Assembly (NCBI GenBank): GCA_034927285.1
Contig: JAYFQF010000011.1
Coordinates: forward strand, 35,404-99,403
DNA length: 64,000 bases
Origin: JAYFQF01 sp034927285
GTDB lineage: Bacteria > Bacillota > Peptococcia > DRI-13 > UBA5745
Direction: 5' to 3'
This document shows positions 35,137-44,129 of this stretch, piece by piece. The translations under genes and the position numbers were made by a program. Positions within the stretch are counted from its first letter, which is position 1, and each line of letters starts with the position of its first letter. A model generated the notes under the pieces. That model was not told where the DNA came from and searched no databases. It saw only the letters and a list, made by a program, of their open reading frames with translations.

Positions 35137-36414
35137 TCATTTTTTACCCAACTGAAGTAATTTTTGGTTTTTCCGATAGAAGGTGGTAATGTAAACCGGC
35201 AGGACGGCGTAGCAGCCCATGCACAGGATGATAAAGAGATTATAGTTTCCCGTGGCGTCATAGACGTAACCCACCGCTCCCGTGCCGAAAGCGCTGATGG
35301 CCGAGGTGGCCATGGAGCATAGGGGCAGCACCCGGCGGTAGCTCTCTCCGGTATAGAAATCCCTCACGATCATCGGTACGGCCACCGCCGTCAGGGACAT
35401 ACAAACGCCGAAGAATAATGCCCCCACGTAGAGGATACTTTCTCTGCCCCCGGAGCTGAAAATAGCTCCCAGGCCCAACAGCGCCACAACTGCCCCGGCG
35501 CTGACGCTCTTATAAGTGCTGAGCTTATCCCCCAGCCAGCCCAGAACCAGCTTGCCGCCGATGTTTCCCACCATGCAGCAAGAACCCATGAGGGCGCCCA
35601 CGGCGGTTGAAAGTCCAAGAGATACGGAGAACTGAGCAAAGTGGACATTGAAGATAATGGGAACGGAGATTAAGGAGGTACAGAGGAGCAGCTTGACAAA
35701 CTGCCCCATTTGAACGCCTTGCTCCTCCTCTGCCGCCGGCTCATTTGCCGCTTTCGCGGTTCCCGCCCCGTAGGGCTCCATTCCCAAATCGGCGGGTCGG
35801 TTGTGGAGGTGAAAAAGGGTAAAGGGCAGCAGCATCACCAGGCTGAGCCCCGCGATGGCGGCGGAGGCTGCCCGCCAGCCTATATGCTCGATCATGAAGT
35901 TGCCCAACGGAGCCATGACCGCGCCGCCGATTCCTGAAAAGGCCATGGCGATTCCTACGGAGAAAGCGGCCTTGGCATGGAACCACTCGCTGAGGATGAT
36001 GGGGGACATGACCATGAAGAAGAAGGACCCGCAAAAGCCCCGCACAACAGCGCTGATATACCACTGCCAAAGCTGGGTAAACAGGGCCGAGGTCCCAAGG
36101 GAAAGGGCACACAGAACAATGCACAGGGTGATGAGAAAGCGCGGGGGATATTTGGGGATCAGCCGCCCCGCCAGGGGCAGAGCCGCCATCGTGGTCAGGT
36201 TGCCGATGGTCAGACTGACGCTGTATTCAGTGGTGGAAAAGCCCATTTCGGCGCAGGTCCAGGGCATGAAAATGCCGATGGAGTTGGAGTAGATGCCGCA
36301 GCCCGCGAATTGAACTACGCAGCAGGCGGCCAGAACCCACCATGCGTAATGTACGCCCTTACGGCAAGAGGATATTTGCTTTTGTTCCAAGGCTTCGTCC
36401 GTGCTCCTTTCCAC
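35137..36414 (-). CDS. MFS transporter, oxalate/formate antiporter-like (OFA)
   Basis: A 425-residue carrier with 12 membrane segments. The family loop between segments 2 and 3 reads GRLIPKYPPRFLI, and the mid-loop is charged (AANEPAAEEEQGVQ). Many relatives carry small carboxylates. The N-terminus is uncertain: the GTG at 36414 lacks a clear ribosome site, and an inner TTG is possible. It is the last gene of the minus-strand operon that starts at the MarR-box promoter at 39828-39880. Confidence 0.82.
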   Translation of the reverse strand: MERSTDEALEQKQISSCRKGVHYAWWVLAACCVVQFAGCGIYSNSIGIFMPWTCAEMGFSTTEYSVSLTIGNLTTMAALPLAGRLIPKYPPRFLITLCIVLCALSLGTSALFTQLWQWYISAVVRGFCGSFFFMVMSPIILSEWFHAKAAFSVGIAMAFSGIGGAVMAPLGNFMIEHIGWRAASAAIAGLSLVMLLPFTLFHLHNRPADLGMEPYGAGTAKAANEPAAEEEQGVQMGQFVKLLLCTSLISVPIIFNVHFAQFSVSLGLSTAVGALMGSCCMVGNIGGKLVLGWLGDKLSTYKSVSAGAVVALLGLGAIFSSGGRESILYVGALFFGVCMSLTAVAVPMIVRDFYTGESYRRVLPLCSMATSAISAFGTGAVGYVYDATGNYNLFIILCMGCYAVLPVYITTFYRKNQKLLQLGKK

Positions 36415-36437
36415 CGGGTTATGAAGCGGAGTGTATA

Positions 36438-37667
36438 TTACTTCCAGAAGATGTTGCCGGGCATGATCGTGAAGGACTCATGACCATCGGCGGTGATGAC
36501 ATGAGTATCCTCCAGGTTGAAGCCGCCCTTGACGGGAGCGTTGCCGGCAGCCGAGTAAGGGGTCTCCAGGCAGACCACCATGTCGGGTTTCAGGACATAA
36601 TCGGTGCCGGGGGCGATGGTCGGGTATTCCTCGGGGCCGGAGCCGCTGCCGATGGAGTGGCCCATGTGACCTCTGGGATATTTGGGGATCAGCCGGCTCT
36701 TCTCCACTTCTTCACGGATGGCCTTGTAGATTTCCTTCATCGGCACGCCGGGCTTGAGCATGCTGACGCCCAGGCGGTTGGCCTTATACAGGGTCTCGTA
36801 GACTTCGAGAACCTGATCGGAGGCGGTGCCGCCCACGGCAAAGGTGCGGGCGATATCGCTCCAATAGCCGAGATACTGGAAGCCGACGTCGAATTTAATG
36901 ACGTCGCCGGCCCGGAGGATGTAACCGCGGGGCATACCGCACAGGCCGAAATAGGGGCCTGCGGCGGGGATGAAGCTGCTGCCGCGGGAGGCAGTACCGT
37001 GTTCCAGGTTCAGCTTGCCGGCGTGATAGGTGAACATGGCGTCCAGCTTCCAGGCGGGCATGCCGGGCTTGATGTCCTCAATCATGGCGTTCCATGCCTT
37101 GTCAGCCTCCTGGGCCGCCAGACGGAGCATATCAATCTCCCACCGGCACTTCACCACGCGGCAATTACGGGTAACGGTGGAACCGTCCACCACCATGCCC
37201 TGGGGCAGGGCGGCGGTGAGGGTGGTATAGAAGTGGTGCCCAACGCTTCCCATCTCGATCCCCACCTTGCCGTCCATCGGGGTGTGCTTAATGAGATCCC
37301 GCGTTATGTGGACAATGGCATCGGGGTCCATGACGTCGCCCTTGTCCCGGCGGGATTCCTCACTGCCATCGTCAATGAAGACCCAGGACATAAACTCACG
37401 CACGTCTACATTCTGGGTGGAGGCATCGGCATCGGCGCTCTCCAGTGTGCTGATGATGAGATGGACGTCGCCCTCGGCGGGAACCACAGCAGCGCTGCTG
37501 CCCACCAGGGGCATATAACCGGTGGCGTAGAACACGTTGCAGGGGGTCTGGAGGATCAGATAGCCCAGGCCCTGCTCCTTCATTTCAGCCTGGATCTTAT
37601 GGCAGAACCACTTTTGGTCGCGCTTAGCCAACATAGGGTGCAGGCACTTTTCCAGCTTATTTCGCAT
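36438..37667 (-). CDS. M24-family (Xaa-Pro/creatinase-type) metallohydrolase
   Basis: A 409-residue pita-bread enzyme, which uses two divalent metals to split Xaa-Pro peptides or a related C-N bond (creatine in creatinase). All five expected metal ligands are present: the two Asp in IKFDVGFQYLGYWSDIART, the His in GHSIGSGSG, and the two Glu in VCLETPY and NLEDTHV. The N-terminal 170 residues match the creatinase N-domain. ATG 37667 and GTG 37670 are both possible starts behind AAAAGGAG. In this operon it may act on a peptide or amide brought in by the APC or MFS carriers. Confidence 0.88.
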   Translation of the reverse strand: MRNKLEKCLHPMLAKRDQKWFCHKIQAEMKEQGLGYLILQTPCNVFYATGYMPLVGSSAAVVPAEGDVHLIISTLESADADASTQNVDVREFMSWVFIDDGSEESRRDKGDVMDPDAIVHITRDLIKHTPMDGKVGIEMGSVGHHFYTTLTAALPQGMVVDGSTVTRNCRVVKCRWEIDMLRLAAQEADKAWNAMIEDIKPGMPAWKLDAMFTYHAGKLNLEHGTASRGSSFIPAAGPYFGLCGMPRGYILRAGDVIKFDVGFQYLGYWSDIARTFAVGGTASDQVLEVYETLYKANRLGVSMLKPGVPMKEIYKAIREEVEKSRLIPKYPRGHMGHSIGSGSGPEEYPTIAPGTDYVLKPDMVVCLETPYSAAGNAPVKGGFNLEDTHVITADGHESFTIMPGNIFWK

Positions 37668-37772
37668 CACAAAAGACTCCTTTTCTGTGTGGTGTGGGCC
37701 TCAGCGCCCCGGCCCTTGATGGTCTGGAGCGCTGAGCCGCGGGAGGTATAATGGGGAGGATGAAAAACTTTT

Positions 37773-39098
37773 TTACTCTTCGATTTTGGCGGCCACGCGC
37801 TTGGCGCCGGAGGCCATCAGCTTATCACCGAAGCCAAAACAAATGATAAGGGCGACGATGAAGTACACAGCCACAAAGATGGCGGCCAGCTTGGTGAAGT
37901 TCAGGACGTTCAGCACAACAAAGATACCGATCAGAGCGGTACAGAAAGCGCAGAACACCACGCGGGAGGCAGATGAGGAAAAATATCCGGACAGCTTGGA
38001 TTCCTTCCAGCCATCAGGATCACCCTCAGGCAGCTTCAGGAAACCCCAGATAGGGATGAGCATGGGGATCAGGGTCACGGCGGAAGCCAGGCTCACCAAC
38101 TGACCGATGTTCAGACCAAACAGATTGGGGATCAGAGCCATCAGCCAGAACAGAACCATCAGAACCCAGGGGATACCATGGTTGTTGCGCTTACCCATAA
38201 ACTCCGGCAGCCAGCCCTCGTCCACGCCGCGGATGATGGAACTCCAGTAGCGCTGATAATTGGAGTTGATGGTGGTGATGATAGCCAGCAGAGCGCCGCC
38301 GATGACGAAGATCAGGTAGCCATTGCCGGGATAAATGATCTGAGCCTGAACGGTCATGGGCTTGCCGGCGATCTCGGCGATGGGGGCCACGCCGGAGCCG
38401 ACGAAGGCGACCAGGCCAAAGGCCAGGAAGGCACAGAAGAAGGTGATGATGGTCATGCGGGGGATATTGCGCTTGGGGTTCTCGATCTGGGGGCCGAAGT
38501 TCACCAAAATGGTGCAGCCGCCCACGCCGAAGAGCACGGAGGCACAGGCGTCAAAGATGCCGCGGACACCGCCGTATAACAGGTTCTCGCTGCTGAAGAG
38601 CTGACCCAGGTCGCACTTGGGCAGGCCCAGGATAATAAAGGACAGCAGCACGGCCAGCAGCACGGCTGTGGTAATGTTCTGGACCTTGGCGGAAGTCTTC
38701 AGTTCCAGCAGGTTCAGCAGGAAGAACACAGTGACGATGATACAGGCCGCCGCTTTGGTGCTGATACCGGTGAAGATACTGCTCACGTAAGTGCCAAAAG
38801 CAACGCCCATATAAGCCTGGGCAAAGGCGGCGAAGATCTGGCAGTAAAGCCAGAAGCCCGCAGTCTTCTTACTGACCCAGGAAGTCATGACATAGGCCGG
38901 ACTCATGACAGGATGAACGGTGGCGAAGAACATAGTAGGCAGGTTGGCCACGAACATGACGAAGAAGGCGATCAGATAGGCGATGATCACGCCGCTGCCG
39001 GCCATGCCGATAGCCACCCCGGTGTTAGTGATAATACCGGCGCCAATGGTGGCGCCCATTGCCATAAAGAATAAGTCTTTGCCGTTGAGCTTTTTCAC
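37773..39098 (-). CDS. APC-superfamily amino acid permease
   Basis: A 441-residue permease with about 12 membrane segments. The first helix holds the GATIGAGIITNTG motif of the amino acid/polyamine/organocation carriers, and helix 6 the FGVGGCTILVNFGPQ region. The GTG start at 39098 has AAGGAG 5 bases upstream. Substrate unknown; the neighbours (M24 hydrolase, PatB lyase) point to an amino acid or small peptide with a C-S or amide bond. Confidence 0.88.
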   Translation of the reverse strand: MKKLNGKDLFFMAMGATIGAGIITNTGVAIGMAGSGVIIAYLIAFFVMFVANLPTMFFATVHPVMSPAYVMTSWVSKKTAGFWLYCQIFAAFAQAYMGVAFGTYVSSIFTGISTKAAACIIVTVFFLLNLLELKTSAKVQNITTAVLLAVLLSFIILGLPKCDLGQLFSSENLLYGGVRGIFDACASVLFGVGGCTILVNFGPQIENPKRNIPRMTIITFFCAFLAFGLVAFVGSGVAPIAEIAGKPMTVQAQIIYPGNGYLIFVIGGALLAIITTINSNYQRYWSSIIRGVDEGWLPEFMGKRNNHGIPWVLMVLFWLMALIPNLFGLNIGQLVSLASAVTLIPMLIPIWGFLKLPEGDPDGWKESKLSGYFSSSASRVVFCAFCTALIGIFVVLNVLNFTKLAAIFVAVYFIVALIICFGFGDKLMASGAKRVAAKIEE

Positions 39099-39211
39099 AA
39101 ATTCTCCTTCTTTCTCTCAAAATTTGCTTCTCTGCTTATTGCGCTTAACCGGGCCCGTCAAACATAAGCCATAAGCGATTGAAATTGGAAGTGGATAAGG
39201 AGCGCACCATG

Positions 39212-39760
39212 CTATCCCAGGCTTTCCAATACCTCCTGAAGGGAGGCGGCAGAAGGAAGATCATTTCCCAGGACGCCGTAATGAACCATCGCCGCGCAAC
39301 CGCTGCGGTTAAAGAGAAATAATGCCGGGAGACGCAGAGGGTCGCCGGTGTCCGTGCCGTGAACAAAACCCGCGTCATAGGCGTTTTTAATACACGCCAT
39401 GGTACTGTCATCTCCTAACTGCTCCCTGTTCGGGGAACTTCCCACGCCGTAGCGTGTATAGAGAGTGCCTGCTGAATCGCAGATCACCTCGTAAGGGATT
39501 TTTTTCGGAGAAAGTACCGAGGAGGCGCCGGCTGCGCTGGCGTTAACTACGATGAGAACTTGCGTGTCGGCGCGGCGAAACAACTCCTGCGCCCCGATCA
39601 GCTCTTGGATGTATGCCTGGGTCAGAACGCAGGCCGCGTCGCGAAGAAAAAATATAGCCGTTTTCTTTCTGTCAGTTAAATCTCTTAACGATATTTCGCT
39701 TCCACTTAAGGGATGAACGAGAGCGTCTATCAGAGGTGAGCCCACCGTAAGCTTCCGCAA
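39212..39760 (-). CDS. Thioredoxin-fold (AhpC/TSA-like) protein
   Basis: About 182 residues. The pattern TVGSPLIDALVHPLSGSEISLRDL, strand KKTAIFFLRDAACVLTQAYIQEL and later PALFLFNRSG is that of peroxiredoxin-like proteins. The peroxidatic position seems to be the single cysteine of RDAACVLTQ; a second resolving cysteine is not obvious, and the CxxC of thioredoxins is absent. The frame is open to 39961, but a TTG at 39760 with GCAAAGGGGG upstream starts the domain cleanly, while the upstream part covers the promoter. It is the first gene of the operon controlled by the MarR-like operator. Confidence 0.65.
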   Translation of the reverse strand: MRKLTVGSPLIDALVHPLSGSEISLRDLTDRKKTAIFFLRDAACVLTQAYIQELIGAQELFRRADTQVLIVVNASAAGASSVLSPKKIPYEVICDSAGTLYTRYGVGSSPNREQLGDDSTMACIKNAYDAGFVHGTDTGDPLRLPALFLFNRSGCAAMVHYGVLGNDLPSAASLQEVLESLG

Positions 39761-39827
39761 ATAAATCAATCCCCCTTTGCAGGCGCCACTCATCTCGCGA
39801 AAGAAGAGTGCCGCCAAATTCTTGCCT

Positions 39828-39880
39828 ATTGTTAATTCAATTAACAATATTGTTATATCATGACTTCTTATGCCTGTCAA
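39828..39880 (-). promoter_or_regulatory. Promoter and MarR-like operator of the minus-strand operon
   Basis: Minus strand: TTGACA (39875-39880), 17 bases, TATAAC (39852-39857). Directly downstream lies TTGTTAAT, 3 bases, ATTAACAA (39829-39847), and a second overlapping palindrome TAACAATATTGTTA (39842-39855). The operator covers the expected start of transcription. Confidence 0.75.
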
Positions 39881-40012
39881 TAGCCTTTTGGGTGAAAATT
39901 CCGAGAACAATATTTTAGCCTCGAAGCTTTGTTTTATTGTATATTTTTTATTTAAAAGCATTGATTTAATGCGGATTTACAGTAATCTTTTTCTTGAAAC
40001 CACAAAAAGACA

Positions 40013-40074
40013 TTGACTTCCGTTAACGAGCAATGCTATCATAAGTTTATGCAAATTGTTAATCTGATTAACAA
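40013..40074 (+). promoter_or_regulatory. Promoter and matching operator of the PatB-like gene
   Basis: TTGACT (40013-40018), 18 bases, TATCAT (40037-40042). The same operator TTGTTAAT-N3-ATTAACAA lies at 40056-40074, just past the expected start of transcription. The region 39881-40012 holds no gene. Confidence 0.75.
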
Positions 40075-40122
40075 AAGTAACGAGACGCCTATTTAATCTT
40101 TGGAATGAAACGGAAGATGATT

Positions 40123-41307
40123 ATGAAAAAATATGATTTCGAAACTGTGATTTCCCGCAAGGGCACCGGAAGCCTTAAGTGGAAAGAGATGGAACCCTAT
40201 AACTGCTCCGAGGACATTATCCCCTTCTCTGTGGCGGACATGGAACTGAAGAATATGCCTGAGGTAGTGGAAGGCCTGAAGGCTTTTCTGGATACCAGCA
40301 TCCTGGGTTACTCCAACCCGACCGCCGGGTATAAGGATGCCGTGTGCGCCTGGCTGAAGCGCCGTCACAACTGGATGATCTCCCCTGAGTGGATCGTGGA
40401 CACCCCCGGCGTCATCAACGCCTTTTTCACGGCGGTAAAAGCCTTTACCGAGCCCGGCGACGGCGTTTTGCTGACCACTCCGGTCTACTATCCCATGTAT
40501 ATGGCCGTCGAGCGCAACGGGCGGAAGATCGTTTCCTCCCCCCTCATCAACGACAACGGCATCTATCGCATCGACTTTGAGGATTTCGAGGCCAAAGCTA
40601 AGGATCCGAAGGTCAGGCTGTTCATCCTGTGCAGCCCCCACAACCCCTCCTCCCGGGTCTGGACCCGGGAAGAACTGGCGCGCCTGGGCCGGATCTGTAT
40701 CGATAACGGTGTGGTCATTTGCAGTGATGAGATCCACAACGACCTGATCATGCCTGGCTACGAACACACGGTCTTCGGTTCCATCAGCCAAGAGTTTGCC
40801 CAGCACTCCCTGATCTGCACCGCTCCCAGTAAGACCTTCAATCTGGCCGGACTTCAGACCTCCAATATTATTATCCCCAACGAAGAGCTGCGCAAGAGTT
40901 TTTTTACCGAGATGCTGAAGCATGAGGGCAACCCCAAGTGCAATATTCTGGGTCTGGAGGGCTGCCGCCTGGCCTACACCTACGGTGATGAGTGGCTGGA
41001 GCAGGCTCTGTCCATCATCGACGCCAACCGCAAGCTGGTGGTGGATTTCCTGGCCGGTGAGTTCCCGGCGGTGAAGGTGACGCCTTTGGAGGGTACCTAT
41101 TTACTGTGGATGGACTTCCGGCCCCTGGGCATCGAGGCCAGGGAACTGGCCCGCATCCTGCGGGAGGAAGCTCACCTGTTCTTCGATGACGGTTTTATTT
41201 TCGGCCAGCAGGGTACCGGATTTGAGCGCTGGAACCTAGCCTGTCCCACGTCCTACATCGCCCCCGCGCTGGAGCGACTGAAAAGCTCTCTTAAAAAGCA
41301 TATTTGA
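40123..41307 (+). CDS. MalY/PatB-family PLP enzyme (cystathionine beta-lyase or aminotransferase)
   Basis: A 394-residue fold type I PLP enzyme. Visible are SVADMELKNMPEV near the N-terminus, the PLP phosphate region PGVINAFFTAV, the aspartate loop CSPHNPSSRVW with VICSDEIHNDL, and the PLP lysine in APSKTFNLAGLQ (about residue 235). MalY/PatB enzymes mostly split C-S bonds (cystathionine, cysteine conjugates) to pyruvate, ammonia and a thiol. The start at 40123 follows GGAAG by 6 bases. It is divergent from the MFS/M24/APC/redoxin operon and shares its operator. Confidence 0.88.
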   Translation: MKKYDFETVISRKGTGSLKWKEMEPYNCSEDIIPFSVADMELKNMPEVVEGLKAFLDTSILGYSNPTAGYKDAVCAWLKRRHNWMISPEWIVDTPGVINAFFTAVKAFTEPGDGVLLTTPVYYPMYMAVERNGRKIVSSPLINDNGIYRIDFEDFEAKAKDPKVRLFILCSPHNPSSRVWTREELARLGRICIDNGVVICSDEIHNDLIMPGYEHTVFGSISQEFAQHSLICTAPSKTFNLAGLQTSNIIIPNEELRKSFFTEMLKHEGNPKCNILGLEGCRLAYTYGDEWLEQALSIIDANRKLVVDFLAGEFPAVKVTPLEGTYLLWMDFRPLGIEARELARILREEAHLFFDDGFIFGQQGTGFERWNLACPTSYIAPALERLKSSLKKHI

Positions 41308-41372
41308 TAAGGGCCCTGCGCCTGCCCGCCGGTCTCCGGCAAGCCCAATCCTGCACTGAGTCCGTTTTCGAA

Positions 41373-41420
41373 ACAAAAAGTGGGGGACCGCTTCTTTGCG
41401 GTCCCCCACTTTTTGTACTT
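41373..41420. terminator. Strong bidirectional terminator
   Basis: A 19-bp perfect stem from ACAAAAAGTGGGGGACCGC (41373-41391) to its complement (41398-41416) with a TTCTTT loop. It serves the PatB-like gene on plus and the MarR gene on minus. Confidence 0.9.
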
Positions 41421-41423
41421 TTG

Positions 41424-42002
41424 TCAGCTTTTTGTGCCGCCGGTTTTTTCTCCGGTGTAGTCAAAACCGGGATTGCCGTCCTCATCGACGAAGTAACCCT
41501 TCTGCATGACCTTGATCTGGTAATCCAGTACTTTGAAATAGGCGTCGATCTCCTCGGCGGTACAGTAACCCAGCATCTCATTGATGAGGGCGCTGGTCTG
41601 CATAGCGTCATAGCGTCTGTGCAGCTCGCAGAGCTGGTGACCCTTCTCCGTAGCAAAGAGGGCTCGTTCCTTCTTGTTGCCGTCGATGAACTCCTTGGTG
41701 ATATACCCGCTCTCTTCCAACCGCTGGACGATGACACAGATAGCGCTGCGGGTGCGGCACCAGTTCCGGGCAAGCTCCACACTCAACATACCGGGGTTTT
41801 CATCGATATCCTTCAGGATGTGGGCGTCCAGCATCTTGATCTGCTCACCGTTGCCATAGTCGCGCTGTTCGGTGATGGTTCTGTGTAACAGGGCAGAAAA
41901 GCGGAACTTTAAATTTCCTTTGTAGTCCAACTGCTTCAGAATGGAACTCACATCGCTGCTCTCGTTGATTGTTTTTTCCCGGAATCTATCCTTTTCCTTC
42001 AC
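41424..42002 (-). CDS. MarR-family regulator
   Basis: A 192-residue winged-helix protein. The DNA-binding part is ENPGMLSVELARNWCRTRSAICVIVQRLEESGYIT, and the wing is near NKKERALFATEKG. Helices on both sides form the dimer region. GGAGG followed by 7 bases places the start at the GTG at 42002; an in-frame TTG at 42032 is weaker. The TTGTTAAT-N3-ATTAACAA sites at 39829 and 40056 have the form of a MarR operator, and this is the only MarR gene nearby, so it probably represses both promoters until a ligand appears. Confidence 0.88.
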   Translation of the reverse strand: MKEKDRFREKTINESSDVSSILKQLDYKGNLKFRFSALLHRTITEQRDYGNGEQIKMLDAHILKDIDENPGMLSVELARNWCRTRSAICVIVQRLEESGYITKEFIDGNKKERALFATEKGHQLCELHRRYDAMQTSALINEMLGYCTAEEIDAYFKVLDYQIKVMQKGYFVDEDGNPGFDYTGEKTGGTKS

Positions 42003-42121
42003 GTATAAGCCTCCAAAGCATTTTAGAAACAAGAAATTTTAATGCTTAAGCCATCTTTTGTATTAAAGCATATTTTGTTCGAAAATGCAACAATTAATCC
42101 GCCTGTTTCTTCGGCACTTAA

Positions 42122-42160
42122 GAAAACCGCCGTTTCCCGGCCGGGGAACAGCGGTCTTTT
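42122..42160 (-). terminator. Terminator-like hairpin after idi
   Basis: Minus strand: AGACCGCTGTTCCCC pairs with GGGAAACGGCGGTTTTC around GGCC, with a weak T tract. Confidence 0.6.
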
Positions 42161-42258
42161 ATCAGCTACTATTCTTTTTCCTCTTTTCCCTATAGCCGAG
42201 CCTTTAACAGCCGCCGCACCGGATATGCCCGGCAGCCAAAAAGGCAATCGCTCAGCCC

Positions 42259-42834
42259 TCAGGATACCTTTACCGGCTTTTCTTTTTCCTTGTCGATCAG
42301 CCGCTGCATATAAGCGATCACCTGGGGAGCGGCGATCAGAAACCAGGAGGCAAACTTCTGAGGTCTCTGGCTTAGGGCCACCACCAGATGGTCCATATCC
42401 ACCCAGGACAATTCCTGGATTTCGTCGGGGTCCGGCAGCCAGTCCTTGGCTTCACCGTCGTAATTTCCCACCAACACATGATCCAGTTCGTATTCCGACA
42501 GACCATGATCAAAAACATTGCGATAAACAAAGGTGAAAAGCTCCATCAGCTGGCAGCGGATGCCGGTTTCCTCATAAAGCCGCCGGTGAGCCGCCTGCAG
42601 AAGCTCTTCCTCCGGCCGGGGATGGGAGCAGCAGGTGTTGGCCCATAGGCCGCTGCTGTGGTATTTGCCGGGGGCGCGCTTCTGCAAAAGCAGCCGGCGG
42701 CCCGGAACGTCCACCAGGAAAACGGAGAACGCACGGTGCAAAAGGCCGTCCCGGTGCACGGAAAGCTTGTCCAGCGTACCTACGGGACGATCAAAAATAT
42801 CCACCAAAATCAGACTGTCTTTGCTGTTGTCCAT
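42259..42834 (-). CDS. idi: Isopentenyl-diphosphate isomerase, type I (Nudix)
   Basis: A 191-residue Nudix enzyme that interconverts IPP and DMAPP, precursors of all isoprenoids. The type I marks are visible: WANTCCSHPRPEE with the catalytic cysteine (about residue 66), YEETGIRC for the Nudix helix, and YELDHVLVG with the catalytic Glu (YEWDH in many relatives). Firmicutes that need an isomerase mostly have the unrelated flavin type II enzyme. A general Nudix hydrolase is the alternative, but the CCSH and YxxDH motifs argue against it. AGGAGG precedes the ATG at 42834. It follows the threonine ammonia-lyase gene on the same strand. Confidence 0.85.
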   Translation of the reverse strand: MDNSKDSLILVDIFDRPVGTLDKLSVHRDGLLHRAFSVFLVDVPGRRLLLQKRAPGKYHSSGLWANTCCSHPRPEEELLQAAHRRLYEETGIRCQLMELFTFVYRNVFDHGLSEYELDHVLVGNYDGEAKDWLPDPDEIQELSWVDMDHLVVALSQRPQKFASWFLIAAPQVIAYMQRLIDKEKEKPVKVS

Positions 42835-42871
42835 CTGCTCCATCCCTCCTTTGAAATTTCCGGTGAAGCCT

Positions 42872-44113
42872 CTACCATTTCAGCAGAGTAATGCCGCCCT
42901 GGCGCAAGGCTTTCAGGATTTGCTCCCCATGCTCAAAACCCTGCGTCTCGATCAGCACCGAGACGCTGACGGTACTGATGGGCAGATCCGCCCGGTTACG
43001 GTCATGGATCACATTGATAACGTTGCCCTTTTCCTTGGCGATGATATCCAGGTAACGCCGCAGGCTTCCGGGCTTATCGCCGATGGCGGCGGTGACCTCC
43101 CGGTAACGGCCGTTCTTCAGCATACCGCGCTGGATAATCTGAGCCACGAAATTTACGTCCACATTGCCGCCGCTGACAATGCAGGCGAGCTTCCGGCCCT
43201 GGGTAGGCACTTTCTGATAAAGGGCTGCCGCCACGGAAGCGGCGCCGGCTCCTTCAGTGACCACTTTTACCCGCTCTAAAAGCATCAAAATGGTACCGGC
43301 CACCTCTTCGTCGTCCACCTTCACCATACCGTCCAGATATTTATCCAGGATGGCGCCGGTGATTTTTCCGGGGTGCTTGACCTGGATACCGTCGGCAATG
43401 GTATGCCCCCGATTGGCCGCCTCGACCCCGATAACCTTTACCTTAGGATTAAGGGATTTTACGGCCAATGATACGCCGGCGGCCAGACCGCCGCCGCCCA
43501 CCGGTACCAAGACGGTATCCAGCTCGCTCATCTGTTCCATAATTTCCAGGCCGATGGTGCCCTGTCCGGCGATGACGTAGGGATCGTCGTAGGCGTGAAG
43601 GAACAGGGTCCCCTGCTCTTTCTGCAGCTCCATGGCCCGCCGCCAGGCCTCGTCATAATTGGCGCCGGACAGCACCACTTCGGCGCCGTAGCCTCTGGTG
43701 GCCATGATCTTGGAAATCGGCGCTCCTTCCGGCATCACAATGGTGGACTTAATCCCGGCCCGGGTAGCCGCCAGGGCCACGCCCTGAGCATGGTTGCCGG
43801 CAGAGGCGGCAATCACCCCTTTTATGTCGGAATCCCCGGCCAGAGCCAGGATCCGGTTGCTGGCGCCCCGTACTTTAAAGGAGCCGGTCTTCTGCATATT
43901 TTCCAGCTTGAGAAACACCTCGCCGCCGGTGATCTCGTCCAAAGAGCGGGACCGGCTTAAGGAAGTCTTATGGACCAGGCCGGCAAGTCTGTCCTTGGCC
44001 TGCCAGATATCCTTCAGCTCTACCGCTGTGCCGCCGGCCTCTGTGACCTCGGCCGCTTTTTTGATATCCGCCGCAGTTTGGGCGGCAGCCTCCGCTGTAT
44101 CATTTTTTTTCAT
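42872..44113 (-). CDS. ilvA: Threonine ammonia-lyase with ACT domain
   Basis: A PLP enzyme converting threonine to 2-oxobutanoate and ammonia, for isoleucine synthesis or fermentation. About 413 residues; the PLP lysine is in KTGSFKVRGA, the glycine loop in VPVGGGGLAAG, and a C-terminal ACT domain begins near REVTAAIGDKPGSLRRYL. The single ACT domain is the short, clostridial form, which is not necessarily isoleucine-inhibited. The N-terminus has about 45 extra polar residues of Ala-rich sequence (TAEAAAQTAADIKKAAE). The ATG at 44113 overlaps the end of the cobalamin gene upstream, so the genes are coupled. Confidence 0.9.
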   Translation of the reverse strand: MKKNDTAEAAAQTAADIKKAAEVTEAGGTAVELKDIWQAKDRLAGLVHKTSLSRSRSLDEITGGEVFLKLENMQKTGSFKVRGASNRILALAGDSDIKGVIAASAGNHAQGVALAATRAGIKSTIVMPEGAPISKIMATRGYGAEVVLSGANYDEAWRRAMELQKEQGTLFLHAYDDPYVIAGQGTIGLEIMEQMSELDTVLVPVGGGGLAAGVSLAVKSLNPKVKVIGVEAANRGHTIADGIQVKHPGKITGAILDKYLDGMVKVDDEEVAGTILMLLERVKVVTEGAGAASVAAALYQKVPTQGRKLACIVSGGNVDVNFVAQIIQRGMLKNGRYREVTAAIGDKPGSLRRYLDIIAKEKGNVINVIHDRNRADLPISTVSVSVLIETQGFEHGEQILKALRQGGITLLKW

Positions 44114-44129
44114 GTCGCTCTGCACTTCC

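Noticed and set aside
36342..37751. 469-codon open frame on plus across the M24 gene
   Set aside because: It is antisense to the M24 peptidase, which has all metal ligands and an SD site; the plus frame has an odd composition rich in Gly/His and no known domain.
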